This document shows, piece by piece, positions 7,613 through 14,736 of a stretch of DNA of 21,921 nt. The DNA lies in assembly GCA_964536985.1 (NCBI GenBank), contig CAZIBG010000017.1, positions 1 to 21,921 of the forward strand, in the 5' to 3' direction. The position numbers and the translations under genes are program-made. Under the pieces are notes generated by a model. That model was not told where the DNA came from and made no database searches. It saw nothing but the letters and a program-made list of their open reading frames with translations. How positions within the stretch are numbered: the stretch's first letter is position 1; every line of letters begins with the position of its first letter. Source of the stretch: CAZIBG01 sp964536985 (GTDB lineage: Bacteria; Patescibacteriota; Saccharimonadia; Saccharimonadales; AWTP1-31).

Positions 7613-10520
7613 ACTGCCTGTTGTTGAGGTAGACTGTATCGTCAGTATTTCCGTCAGAAAGCGATACATGCTGTTCGGTGTTGAGCGGAGGTGTCATAGC
7701 CTGGGCAGTCTGGGCTACTGGCTGAAGCGGTTGCTGTGGAGTAACTGGCTGCAGTGGCTGTGCTGGTTGTAGCGGTATGAGGTTGTCAGGCGATAGTGGT
7801 GCGGCTGGGCTGGCTGGCTGCGGAGCGAATACAGGCCCCGCAGGCGCTGAATTAACGTTAGCGGGTTGAAGACCCGTGTTTGCAATGTTTGTAGGCTGGA
7901 GGGGCTGCTGTGGAGCGTAGCCGGGTGCTTGTGGGGCGGCACTGCGTTTGGTCATCCACTCATCCAGAAACGAACCCGTTCCTACTGGTGCTGGCGCCTT
8001 TGCTGCAGCAGGGGCAGCGCCCGGTCGACCTGGACCGCCAAAAGCTTGACTGGCTGCCGGCTTAGGCTGCTCTTTGGTACGTAGTCGCTCCATGATCTCT
8101 GCACTCACCTGAGCCTGCGGTCGACCGTACTTAGCAGCGGACAATTGTTTTAATGCTTCACCGAGTTTAGGATTGTTGGCCTCGAGATACGGTAGTCCCG
8201 CCATGCTGAATGGCTGTGTTGGAACTCCACCAATCAAGGTTCTGACCACACAGTTATAGCTCGGGATTCTAAGCAAGTCATCTCCGTCGAATAACGGCTG
8301 GAAATATCGAGACATAGCCTCTACATCATTCTGACCGATACGGTATGACACCACCGTACCCATGTTTCCAAAGACAGCATCACGGATCTCATCCGACAAC
8401 TGTGTCGTAAACTGGTTAGCCACTATCAGGTTAAGGTGATATTTTCGAGCTTCGGACATAATAGTTGCAAACGAATCGGTCGAGAAGTTCTGGAACTCAT
8501 CGACATATAAACAGAAATCTTGACGTTGATCTTCGGGGACATTGGCGCGACTCATAGCAGCAGCCTGGAACTTCATGACAAAGATCATACCCATAAGCTT
8601 TGAGTTGAGATCCCCTGTCCTACCCTTACTAAGGTTAACTAGAAGGATCTTCTTATTATCCATGACGTCCCTCAGATCGAATGAGCTTTTTGTCTGACCG
8701 ATGATATTTCGCATCATTTCGTTAGATAAGAAGGCACCGAACTTACTAACGACCCAGCTGGTAACTTCACCCGATTCGTTGGATCGCTGAGATGCTGGCC
8801 ATTCTTTTGTCCAGAAATCGAGAACGTTCTGGTCGGTACAATACTTTAGCTTAGCCTTCATAAAATCGGCATCAATGAGAAGTTTTGGAATGTCTACAAA
8901 GGTTCCTCCTGCCGGGTCAGCCATAAGTAGCTGGGCGCAGTTGGTAAAGATGTGCTCAAAACGAGCCCCAATCATACCCTGGCGATTAGGGTCATAGAGC
9001 TTGTACAGAATGTTGATGGCTTCCTGGATAAGAAAGTCTTTCTGCTCGGGCAACGTAAACTCAAACAAGTTGAGTCCCATCGGAAAGTCCATATCTGCCG
9101 GACAGAAGTAAATAACGTCCTCAGCCCGCTCTTTTGGTACAAGAGAAAGTAACTTCTCGGCTGTATCACCGTGCGGATCAACAAAAGCAAATCCGTCCCC
9201 ATTAAGCATGTCCTGGTAGGCTAAGTTTTCAAGGAAAGTTGATTTACCCGTACCAGTTTGACCGACCACATACATATGACGCTGGCGGTCGTTCAAAGTA
9301 AGTCGAATAGGCTTCTTTGATCCACGGAACAAGTTATACCCAAGCAGTAATCCCTCTTCTGGAATGTTTCGTGGCGCATCAACTTGCTTAGACGCCTGCC
9401 GTTCCAGTTGTGAGGTTGGAATGTTCTTTTGATCAGGAAAATGGAACAAGCTGGCAAGCTCAACCGAGTTAAGAATATTCTTATTACTCTCTGGTGGGAA
9501 GAATCGCAAAATAAACCCGGTCACAAAACTTTCAATATCTTTAGCAGGTGTATATTTAAAGCCATTTTTACCTGGGGCGTCATACAGCGAGAATGAAGCT
9601 ACGATATTGTTAAGCAACGCCATTGAACGCTGAGAAATATTAGAAGAAGCTACAACCCGAATGAGTACTTCGTATCCAGGGTAACGAGTCTTGTCTTCGA
9701 TAGCGTCAATAATCGATTGGTCCAGGCTTGATATTTCCTTTTTGTCATCACCACCGCCAGAGGATTTATCTTCAGGTGGCTTAACGACTGCCACACCAAG
9801 TTGCTTAACCCACCAGAACAGGTTCTCTGCACCCTTGCGATCCTTGGTGCCTTTGCGTCGCTTACTTGCTTCTGCATGAGCGTTCTTGCGCCATGAAGGA
9901 TTAGCTGGTCGGAGTAGAATCTGAATTCCTGCACCATCTTCCTTGTCGAGGCTCGATAGTGCATTTAGTAACGATTGAATGGCATCACGTTTGATCTCTT
10001 GATAGTTAGCAATTGGGAATGCCGCATTTTCCTTAAGAGACAGTTCGCCGCCCATCGTTCCGGCAAGTTTACCGACAGGACTAAAAATATTATGTTCAGC
10101 CACTTCTTCTAGTCGCGCCGTAGGATACGCACTTATAACTGCTTGTTTGACGATTTCCACCATGGCTACGGGCACGACAGCGTAGAACTTTACTATTCCC
10201 TGCGTACCAATTATTTCGAATGCAAAGTGCCGCTGACCATAAAAGTTATTTTTAAAACCCTTTTGAAAAGTACTAGCGATGATGCCGTACATGGTCTGTG
10301 CTTTAGAAATATTCTCTTCAGTGACGTCACGTACATCACGCCCGCCGCCGTCAATATCTTCACTTGGTGGCGGAAGGTGGATAAAAAGCGGGACCATCTT
10401 AAGTCCACGTTCAAAGTTCTTTTGTTCTCGAAGTACCTTGCGATAGTGACTATAGACAATGGCTATAACGATAGTGGCTACAACAAGAAAGATTCCAATG
10501 GGGATAATTACAGATGGCAT
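7611..10520 (-). CDS. Membrane-anchored VirD4/TraG-like ATPase (type IV secretion coupling-protein family)
   Basis: This 969-residue P-loop ATPase resembles type IV secretion coupling or DNA-translocase proteins. One N-terminal TM helix (about 4-24) is followed by a cytoplasmic domain of about 350 residues with no motif I recognise. The motor domain has Walker A GQTGTGKS (420-427), the conserved FVDPHGDTAEKLL just after it, Walker B CLYVDEFQNF (670-679) and a RecA-like C-terminal half with an NQFTTQL sensor region. The last 150 or so residues are rich in Pro, Ala and Gln with repeated PLQP units and are probably disordered. The start is the ATG three bases downstream of the preceding small gene. 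VirD4-like proteins couple DNA or protein substrates to a secretion channel or DNA pump. No relaxase, VirB4 or pilin gene is visible here, so the substrate is unknown. It could instead power a pilus-like or HerA/FtsK-like pump. Confidence 0.85.
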   Translation of the reverse strand: MPSVIIPIGIFLVVATIVIAIVYSHYRKVLREQKNFERGLKMVPLFIHLPPPSEDIDGGGRDVRDVTEENISKAQTMYGIIASTFQKGFKNNFYGQRHFAFEIIGTQGIVKFYAVVPVAMVEIVKQAVISAYPTARLEEVAEHNIFSPVGKLAGTMGGELSLKENAAFPIANYQEIKRDAIQSLLNALSSLDKEDGAGIQILLRPANPSWRKNAHAEASKRRKGTKDRKGAENLFWWVKQLGVAVVKPPEDKSSGGGDDKKEISSLDQSIIDAIEDKTRYPGYEVLIRVVASSNISQRSMALLNNIVASFSLYDAPGKNGFKYTPAKDIESFVTGFILRFFPPESNKNILNSVELASLFHFPDQKNIPTSQLERQASKQVDAPRNIPEEGLLLGYNLFRGSKKPIRLTLNDRQRHMYVVGQTGTGKSTFLENLAYQDMLNGDGFAFVDPHGDTAEKLLSLVPKERAEDVIYFCPADMDFPMGLNLFEFTLPEQKDFLIQEAINILYKLYDPNRQGMIGARFEHIFTNCAQLLMADPAGGTFVDIPKLLIDADFMKAKLKYCTDQNVLDFWTKEWPASQRSNESGEVTSWVVSKFGAFLSNEMMRNIIGQTKSSFDLRDVMDNKKILLVNLSKGRTGDLNSKLMGMIFVMKFQAAAMSRANVPEDQRQDFCLYVDEFQNFSTDSFATIMSEARKYHLNLIVANQFTTQLSDEIRDAVFGNMGTVVSYRIGQNDVEAMSRYFQPLFDGDDLLRIPSYNCVVRTLIGGVPTQPFSMAGLPYLEANNPKLGEALKQLSAAKYGRPQAQVSAEIMERLRTKEQPKPAASQAFGGPGRPGAAPAAAKAPAPVGTGSFLDEWMTKRSAAPQAPGYAPQQPLQPTNIANTGLQPANVNSAPAGPVFAPQPASPAAPLSPDNLIPLQPAQPLQPVTPQQPLQPVAQTAQAMTPPLNTEQHVSLSDGNTDDTVYLNNRQ

Positions 10521-10523
10521 GGG

Positions 10524-10928
10524 TTAATCATTTACTTTTATTTCTTTGCTGTAGCGAGTCTTCAAATAATCAGCCTTGAACTTGCTCATTTCACTATTCT
10601 GCTTATTGGGGTCGTTGCCGGTGCTTTTTATTATTGCCTTGGCCTTGATGACCCATTCCTTTTCGATAAGATCAACATCATCAGCGATTGCAGGAGCATG
10701 TGGACTTAACTTCTGCGTGTTCGTCGGTACCGCTGGAGGCATGGCCGCAGCAATTGGATCAACTGGCATAGCTGCAGTAGGCTGAGCGGCTGCAGATTGA
10801 TCTAATGATTGATCCAAAGGCGGTAGCGTTGATGGTAAGTCAGACGAAAACCCAGACTGAACTGGGTTCTGAGGGTCAGAAACTCCACTAACTGACTGCG
10901 TCTGATCTGTTGGTTCGACTGGATTCAT
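10524..10928 (-). CDS. Proline-rich small protein upstream of the VirD4-like ATPase
   Basis: This 134-residue protein has no characterised function. Residues 1-80 are low complexity (Pro, Ala, Gln, Ser) and probably disordered. Residues 83-134 look folded and helical, with the acidic start DDVDLIEKEWV and the basic end FKADYLKTRYSKEIKV. No signal peptide or TM helix is seen, so it is probably cytoplasmic. It ends three bases before the VirD4-like ATPase, strongly suggesting one operon and a partner or substrate-adaptor role (inference). The ATG lies one or two bases from the predicted transcription start and lacks an SD, so translation is probably leaderless. Confidence 0.75.
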   Translation of the reverse strand: MNPVEPTDQTQSVSGVSDPQNPVQSGFSSDLPSTLPPLDQSLDQSAAAQPTAAMPVDPIAAAMPPAVPTNTQKLSPHAPAIADDVDLIEKEWVIKAKAIIKSTGNDPNKQNSEMSKFKADYLKTRYSKEIKVND

Positions 10929-10936
10929 TACGTTTA

Positions 10937-10945
10937 AGTATACCA
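10937..10945 (-). promoter_or_regulatory. Extended -10 promoter for the 10928-7611 operon
   Basis: The minus strand carries TGGTATACT, an extended -10 element, with no good -35. Counting seven bases places the start near 10930, immediately at the ATG (10928). Confidence 0.6.
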
Positions 10946-10962
10946 GGTTGAGCGGCCAAAAA

Positions 10963-11328
10963 TCATTCTATTTTTTGAGCAAGCTTGAAACGTTTCAAGT
11001 ATGCAAATCCAATCCCCACCAAGATAAGAACAAGCGATAAGTCTTTTGCGGTAAGCTGCCCTATTGATTGCAATAACAATAAAACTGTTGGAACTGAGGC
11101 GATGAGTACAGCCGAGCCAATACGTTTCTTATTAATTGCTTCATTTTGGGAGCTGTAAAGAACTCTTTGTAATACAAATATGGTGTAAACGATACAGAGA
11201 AACATCCAAAGGATCGGTGCAATAAGTAGAATTGCAGGTAGTTTCGTAGGATCGGTTGAGGACATAAAAATAAAAAGGCCCGACCACATTCCGGCCAGCC
11301 CAAGTAATTCGCTATTTCTTTTTTTCAT
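10963..11328 (-). CDS. Small four-TM membrane protein of unknown function
   Basis: This is a 121-residue, strongly hydrophobic protein with a basic N-terminus (MKKRNSE) and four likely TM helices at about 8-24, 31-54, 70-88 and 94-110, ending in a short basic tail. No catalytic motif is visible and I do not recognise the family. The ATG is preceded by AGGA at a rather long spacing. Its mRNA appears to begin about 200 bases upstream and to include the structured leader at 11390-11534, so expression may be controlled by attenuation. It ends 35 bases before the next gene on the same strand, which has its own promoter. Confidence 0.65.
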   Translation of the reverse strand: MKKRNSELLGLAGMWSGLFIFMSSTDPTKLPAILLIAPILWMFLCIVYTIFVLQRVLYSSQNEAINKKRIGSAVLIASVPTVLLLLQSIGQLTAKDLSLVLILVGIGFAYLKRFKLAQKIE

Positions 11329-11389
11329 GAGATCTATATCCTGCTTTTATTTTTGTTTTGTAATTTATAAAGGTAGTCTGCAGTGGCAG

Positions 11390-11534
11390 AAAAAATGGAG
11401 CCGGACGGTAAATCCGCTACATAAAATTTAAACTATTAGAGCGCTTACCGTCCTGGCTGTGACTGACCGCTCTTGCTGCCGGTAAGGCAACGAAGAGCGA
11501 TGAAGAGTTTTGTAAGTTTTTGTTTTTTGCTTAC
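11390..11534 (-). ncRNA. Structured leader or small RNA with a terminator-like hairpin (candidate riboswitch/attenuator)
   Basis: On the minus strand, three hairpins follow a predicted start near 11534. The first (530-534 with 512-516, within 11500-11599) is GTAAG/CTTAC with an A-rich loop. The second has a CGCTCTT/AAGAGCG stem (493-499 with 468-474) and an inner GCC/GGC stem whose loop exposes TTACC. The third pairs ggacggtaa with ttaccgtcc (445-453 with 403-411), extended by GCC/GGC after a bulge and by AGCG/CGCT inside, and a run of six T (390-395) follows four bases beyond. TTACCG occurs twice (in hairpin 2 and in the 3' arm of hairpin 3), but only one CGGTAA is available to pair, a switch-like design. 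The four-TM gene begins about 60 bases downstream. It could also be an independent small RNA. Confidence 0.55.
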
Positions 11535-11540
11535 CCACCA

Positions 11541-11569
11541 AGACTACATAAAATCATGCACTATGTCAA
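11541..11569 (-). promoter_or_regulatory. Promoter for the structured leader RNA
   Basis: The minus strand has a perfect TTGACA (11564-11569), a 17-base spacer and TAGTCT (11541-11546), a weak -10. The predicted start, near 11534, coincides with the first hairpin of the RNA. Confidence 0.5.
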
Positions 11570-11728
11570 TACTTTAATGATGTATATTTTATAACGTATA
11601 TCCTTAGAGCATCAGAATTCCGTCAGTATAGTTCTACATATATTGTTGTTAATACTTCAACTATTATTGTAAATATGCTCATCTATCACTGTCAAAATCG
11701 ATCAATTTATTCTCGGATTTGGTCGTGA

Positions 11729-11755
11729 ATAGTGTCATTTAATTGACACTATAAT
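11729..11755 (+). promoter_or_regulatory. Inverted repeat overlapping a -10-like box (possible operator)
   Basis: Arms ATAGTGTCA (729-737) and TGACACTAT (744-752, within 11700-11799) form a perfect 9-bp palindrome around TTTAAT. TATAAT (11750-11755) overlaps the right arm. No good -35 exists at 17 bases. A repressor site is plausible but no gene follows on the plus strand. Confidence 0.35.
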
Positions 11756-12312
11756 TTATGTTTTAGGTGTGTGACGAGACAATCAAAAGGCATATTTTTT
11801 CTGTAACAAAGAATGGTTTTGATGAATTCAAATCTGCATACATATGTATAAAAACTAACAATATTTTTACCGCACTTGAATAACCGAAATATCTAAAGTA
11901 CAGCGTGGACTTACGACCAGTAAGGATTATTCCAGCTCGCTTGCCTGCCTAAATTATTGTCCGCGGCTATACCCTTCTACATTATCGTCATCTAGCCTAC
12001 AACTACTGCGTCGTAAAATATAAATATAGCTTTAGGTTGACTATTTAGTAATTCAGTACAATTTCACGAAACCTGGGTCATAAAGACAGATTTCCGTTCA
12101 GCAGAGCCTGACTACCCCCCCCCTCGTCCAGCGAAATGCTCTAGTCTCGTAAGTTCATGAAGCAAATGTATACGCCCAACTGTCCTACAAATATCAAGCC
12201 AGTCTACGACCCATTTTGTATCCAGCAAACTACAATTATTTGAGTTTATTTTAAGCTCATCAAGCTAGATGACGACGAGCAGAAGACCCTGTAACCATAC
12301 ATACGGAATAAG

Positions 12313-12321
12313 TTATGCACA
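12313..12321 (+). other. Isolated consensus DnaA box
   Basis: TTATGCACA matches the TTATNCACA consensus exactly. Only one other similar site is nearby, TTTTCCACA (12556-12564), with one mismatch. A single box is weak evidence for function. Confidence 0.3.
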
Positions 12322-12350
12322 GCTTTGTAATACTTTTATACATAATCGTG

Positions 12351-12379
12351 TTGACAGGGTAATTGAGACTTTATAAGAT
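12351..12379 (+). promoter_or_regulatory. Strong sigma70-type promoter of the orphan small RNA
   Basis: TTGACA (12351-12356) is followed after 17 bases by TAAGAT (12374-12379), or after 15 bases by TATAAG. The start would be near 12386, exactly where the first hairpin of the RNA begins. Confidence 0.65.
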
Positions 12380-12385
12380 ATGCGT

Positions 12386-12546
12386 AGCACTTGAATAAAA
12401 AAAGTGCTCAAAAACAAAAAAGCACCTTCGATAACAGTTCTCAGGAACTGACATCAACAAAAAGAGATCACTAGCAAAGCTAGCGAAACTCCAAAACAAA
12501 CAATCAAAAAAAGAAACGGCCTTCCTCGCAAAGGGCCGTTTTTTTA
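12386..12546 (+). ncRNA. Orphan small RNA: four hairpins joined by A-rich linkers
   Basis: A transcript of about 160 nt is bounded by a good promoter and a strong terminator and has no open frame. Hairpins: (1) AGCACTT 12386-12392 with AAGTGCT 12402-12408; (2) CAGTTC 12435-12440 with GAACTG 12445-12450, loop TCAG; (3) CTAGC 12471-12475 with GCTAG 12479-12483, loop AAA, possibly extended by GAG/CTC; (4) the terminator. The linkers are almost pure A and C (for example 12409-12420 and 12492-12510). The AAGTGCT arm could instead pair downstream with AGCAC at 12421-12425, so hairpin 1 has an alternative partner. It does not look like 6S RNA, tmRNA, SRP RNA or RNase P RNA. It may be a regulator with accessible A-rich segments, or a terminated leader of comM. 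Function unknown. Confidence 0.65.
12515..12545 (+). terminator. Rho-independent terminator of the small RNA
   Basis: AACGGCC (12515-12521) pairs with GGCCGTT (12534-12540). Seven T follow from the stem end through 12545. Confidence 0.88.
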
Positions 12547-12607
12547 TACCCTAGATTTTCCACATAGGCCTTGACTCCTTGCTTTTGTTTAGCCAAATTT
12601 TGTAGTG

Positions 12608-12613
12608 TATAAA
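12608..12613 (+). promoter_or_regulatory. -10 element for leaderless comM
   Basis: TATAAA ends seven bases before the comM ATG, placing the start at or one base before the A of the ATG. The -35 (TTGTTT at 17 bases) is weak. Confidence 0.45.
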
Positions 12614-12620
12614 CCTACTC

Positions 12621-14147
12621 ATGGGCACAATAATCCAAACTATTCTTGAATCAGGAATGCATGGCTTACGCATTGAAATAGAATGCCAAATAACCAACGG
12701 CCTGCCAGCCATGATAATTGTAGGCCTTGCAGGAAGTTCAATAAGTGAGTCAAAGGAACGTGTTCGGAATGCCATACTTAGCTCACAGCTAAAATTTCCT
12801 CGCAAACGTATAACCATCAATCTTGCGCCTGGCGACATACCTAAAAATGGTGCCGGCCTTGATTTAGCCATAGCAGTAGCAATACTTGAGTCCAGCCAAC
12901 AACTCCCTACTGGATCTACAAATGGCTATGTATTTGTTGGGGAGCTAGGTCTAGATGGCAGCCTAAGACCCGTTCGGGGGCTTATCGGGAGCATTCTCAG
13001 CGTAAAAGACCATTCCCGTGTAACGTTCGTGGTTCCAAAAGCGAGCGAAGACCAATTACAATATATCGCTGGCCGCAAGATTCTGGTGCCGAGTTCTCTT
13101 AAAGAAGTCATCGATCATCTTAATGGCGACAAACCTCTCAAGAATCTAAGGACTTCGAGAAAGGCGAGTGTAGCAAATCAGGATACACCTTCCCTTAATG
13201 ATGTAGTGGGCCAAGAGACCGCAAAGCGAGGCCTTATTATTGCTGCGGCAGGTGGTCATAATATTTTACTGAGTGGACCTCCAGGATCTGGAAAAACTAT
13301 GTTATCCCGTGCATTTGCGGGGTTACTGCCGAGCATGAATACCGACGAGGCGCATGAAGTCACGCATATTCATAGTCTAGTCACGAAAGACTTTAACGAG
13401 ATGATTACCACCAGGCCCTTTCGCTCTCCACACCATAGTGCAAGTCATGTTTCGCTTGTCGGTGGAGGCAAAGACTTGCGACCTGGAGAAATAAGCCTTA
13501 GCCATCGAGGAGTCCTATTTCTAGATGAGCTACCTGAATTCAACAGAACGGCCATAGAGTCACTTCGTCAACCACTGGAAGACCGCACCATCACAATCAC
13601 ACGAGCAAGCGGACAAGCGTGCTTCCCTGCAAATTTTATCTTAGTAGCTACGGCCAATCCTTGTCCGTGCGGAAACCTAGGCTCGCAGAATCAAGCTTGT
13701 AGTTGCATGCCTCAGCAGATTATTCGCTACCAACAGAAGCTTTCAGGGCCGCTGATGGACAGGATAGACTTGTTTGTACATGTCGACTCGGTCAGCCATG
13801 ATCAGCTACTCTCGGAGAGCTTAGAAACGAGTAACAACTTATCCTTCTCGGTAATAGATGGCGCAAGGCAGCGGCAGAAAGAACGATATAAAAGCCACGA
13901 CACACTTAACGCTAGCTTATCGCTTGAAGATATTAAGAAACTTACGCAACTAGACAACGAGGCTACCGTGATACTGAATCAAGCTGCCGAAAAGTTAAGC
14001 TTATCTTCCAGGGGATATCTACGAACTATAAAAGTTGCACGAACCATTGCCGACCTAGAGCGATCAAATCATATTCAGCCCGGCCATATGGCAGAAGCGT
14101 TACAATATCGCCATAAACCCGTCGCAAATGGCCTGATATCAGCTTGA
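12621..14147 (+). CDS. comM: ComM-type AAA+ helicase (YifB / Mg-chelatase-like family)
   Basis: This 508-residue protein is full length for the family. The N-terminal S5-like domain (about 10-175) contains GLAGSSISESKERVRNAI. The AAA+ core has Walker A GPPGSGKT (219-226), the family motif RPFRSPHHSAS, Walker B LFLDELPEF and the sensor region ATANPCPCG, followed by a Cys cluster CSC typical of ComM. A C-terminal helical domain completes it. ComM is known in naturally transformable bacteria as a hexameric helicase promoting branch migration of incoming DNA, but homologues are also widespread in non-competent species. The older Mg-chelatase name is misleading, as no chlorophyll pathway is implied. 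The ATG has no SD and is probably leaderless. The infC promoter -35 box overlaps its stop codon. Confidence 0.95.
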   Translation: MGTIIQTILESGMHGLRIEIECQITNGLPAMIIVGLAGSSISESKERVRNAILSSQLKFPRKRITINLAPGDIPKNGAGLDLAIAVAILESSQQLPTGSTNGYVFVGELGLDGSLRPVRGLIGSILSVKDHSRVTFVVPKASEDQLQYIAGRKILVPSSLKEVIDHLNGDKPLKNLRTSRKASVANQDTPSLNDVVGQETAKRGLIIAAAGGHNILLSGPPGSGKTMLSRAFAGLLPSMNTDEAHEVTHIHSLVTKDFNEMITTRPFRSPHHSASHVSLVGGGKDLRPGEISLSHRGVLFLDELPEFNRTAIESLRQPLEDRTITITRASGQACFPANFILVATANPCPCGNLGSQNQACSCMPQQIIRYQQKLSGPLMDRIDLFVHVDSVSHDQLLSESLETSNNLSFSVIDGARQRQKERYKSHDTLNASLSLEDIKKLTQLDNEATVILNQAAEKLSLSSRGYLRTIKVARTIADLERSNHIQPGHMAEALQYRHKPVANGLISA

Positions 14148-14172
14148 CCCCTGTTGCAATGTTTGCTACAAT
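14144..14172 (+). promoter_or_regulatory. Promoter of infC-rpmI-rplT
   Basis: TTGACC (14144-14149) overlaps the comM stop codon. A 17-base spacer leads to TACAAT (14167-14172), extended by TGC. The start is near 14179, leaving a leader of about 27 bases. Confidence 0.8.
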
Positions 14173-14192
14173 TGTGTTTAACCTAAGTCAAC

Positions 14193-14199
14193 TAAGGAG
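14193..14199 (+). promoter_or_regulatory. Ribosome binding site that fixes the infC AUC start
   Basis: TAAGGAG lies six bases before ATC (14206-14208). It is about 34 bases from the first in-frame ATG (14233), too far to serve it. This is the main evidence for a non-canonical start codon. Confidence 0.8.
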
Positions 14200-14205
14200 C
14201 AAGCA

Positions 14206-14736
14206 ATCGCCAAAGTAACCCGTCTGAATCATATGATTCGGGCAACGCAACTACGGGTCATCGATCAAGATGGTAACCAGCTCGGAGTCCTCAGTAAAGG
14301 TGATGCCCTACGGCTCGCCGAGGAACAAGATCTGGATCTCGTCGAGATCTCACCTGATGCTGATCCACCAGTCGCTAAAATTATTGACTGGGGTAAGTAC
14401 AATTACCAGAAGACTAAGCAGCTCCAAAAGAGTAAAAAATCAGCGAAGTCCTTCGAAGTAAAACAGATGCGCTTTGGATTAAAGATTGGCGAGCACGATT
14501 TAGGAGTTAAGACGCGCAAAATCCAAGGATTTTTGGACGCAGGCCATAAGGTTAAAATCACGGTATTCTACCGAGGACGAGAACTCGCCCACAAAGATTT
14601 AGGCTTCAAGCTTGCCGACAAAGTAATTGCCGGTTTTGACGATAAGATCGCAGTCGATCAAGCTCCTCAGTTGAGCGGTAAACAGTTAAGTTTTGTGATT
14701 AGGAGTAACAACAATGCCAAAGCTAAAGACGCATAG
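14206..14736 (+). CDS. infC: Translation initiation factor IF-3 (AUC start codon)
   Basis: IF3 (176 aa from the proposed start) binds the 30S subunit, prevents premature 50S joining and proofreads the start codon and initiator tRNA. The N-domain has RLNHMIRATQLRVIDQDGNQ, matching the family start, and the C-domain has KQMRFGLKIGEHDLGVK and VTVFYRGRE-like VKITVFYRGRE. The first ATG (14233) would cut into the conserved N-terminal R-x-N-x-x-IR block. In frame, AAG GAG CAA GCA ATC gives a perfectly spaced SD and an AUC start. In E. coli IF3 represses its own AUU-started mRNA by rejecting non-canonical starts, and AUC fits the same feedback logic. The frame upstream is closed by TAA at 14179-14181. 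CTG at 14224 is a less likely alternative. Confidence 0.93.
   Translation: MAKVTRLNHMIRATQLRVIDQDGNQLGVLSKGDALRLAEEQDLDLVEISPDADPPVAKIIDWGKYNYQKTKQLQKSKKSAKSFEVKQMRFGLKIGEHDLGVKTRKIQGFLDAGHKVKITVFYRGRELAHKDLGFKLADKVIAGFDDKIAVDQAPQLSGKQLSFVIRSNNNAKAKDA

Larger units (their letters stand above)
11570..12350. other. Long gene-free AT-rich intergenic region
   Basis: About 780 bases lie between two divergently transcribed structured RNAs. No open frame with a convincing start, ribosome site or recognisable product was found. The contents that can be named are a 9-bp inverted repeat over a TATAAT (11729-11755), a run of nine C (12115-12123) and one consensus DnaA box (12313-12321). A 28-codon frame at 12157-12243 lacks a ribosome site. 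Nothing resembles a decayed transposon. Confidence 0.6.

Noticed and set aside
10143..10709. A 188-residue frame on the plus strand
   Set aside because: It is antisense to the VirD4-like ATPase and its upstream partner, which have clear motifs and operon structure. No conserved features are seen in it.
11390..11534. tmRNA, 6S or SRP RNA identity for this structured region
   Set aside because: There is no tRNA-like end or tag frame, no long central-bubble hairpin and no SRP domain IV loop motif.
12157..12243. A 28-codon plus-strand frame in the intergenic region
   Set aside because: There is no ribosome site or promoter, and no recognisable sequence. This length is expected by chance.
12270..12377. 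A 35-codon plus-strand frame overlapping the small-RNA promoter
   Set aside because: It runs through the promoter elements, has no SD and looks like chance.
12300..12570. A chromosomal replication origin
   Set aside because: Only one consensus and one near-consensus DnaA box are present and no dnaA or dnaN gene is nearby; gyrBA alone is not sufficient.
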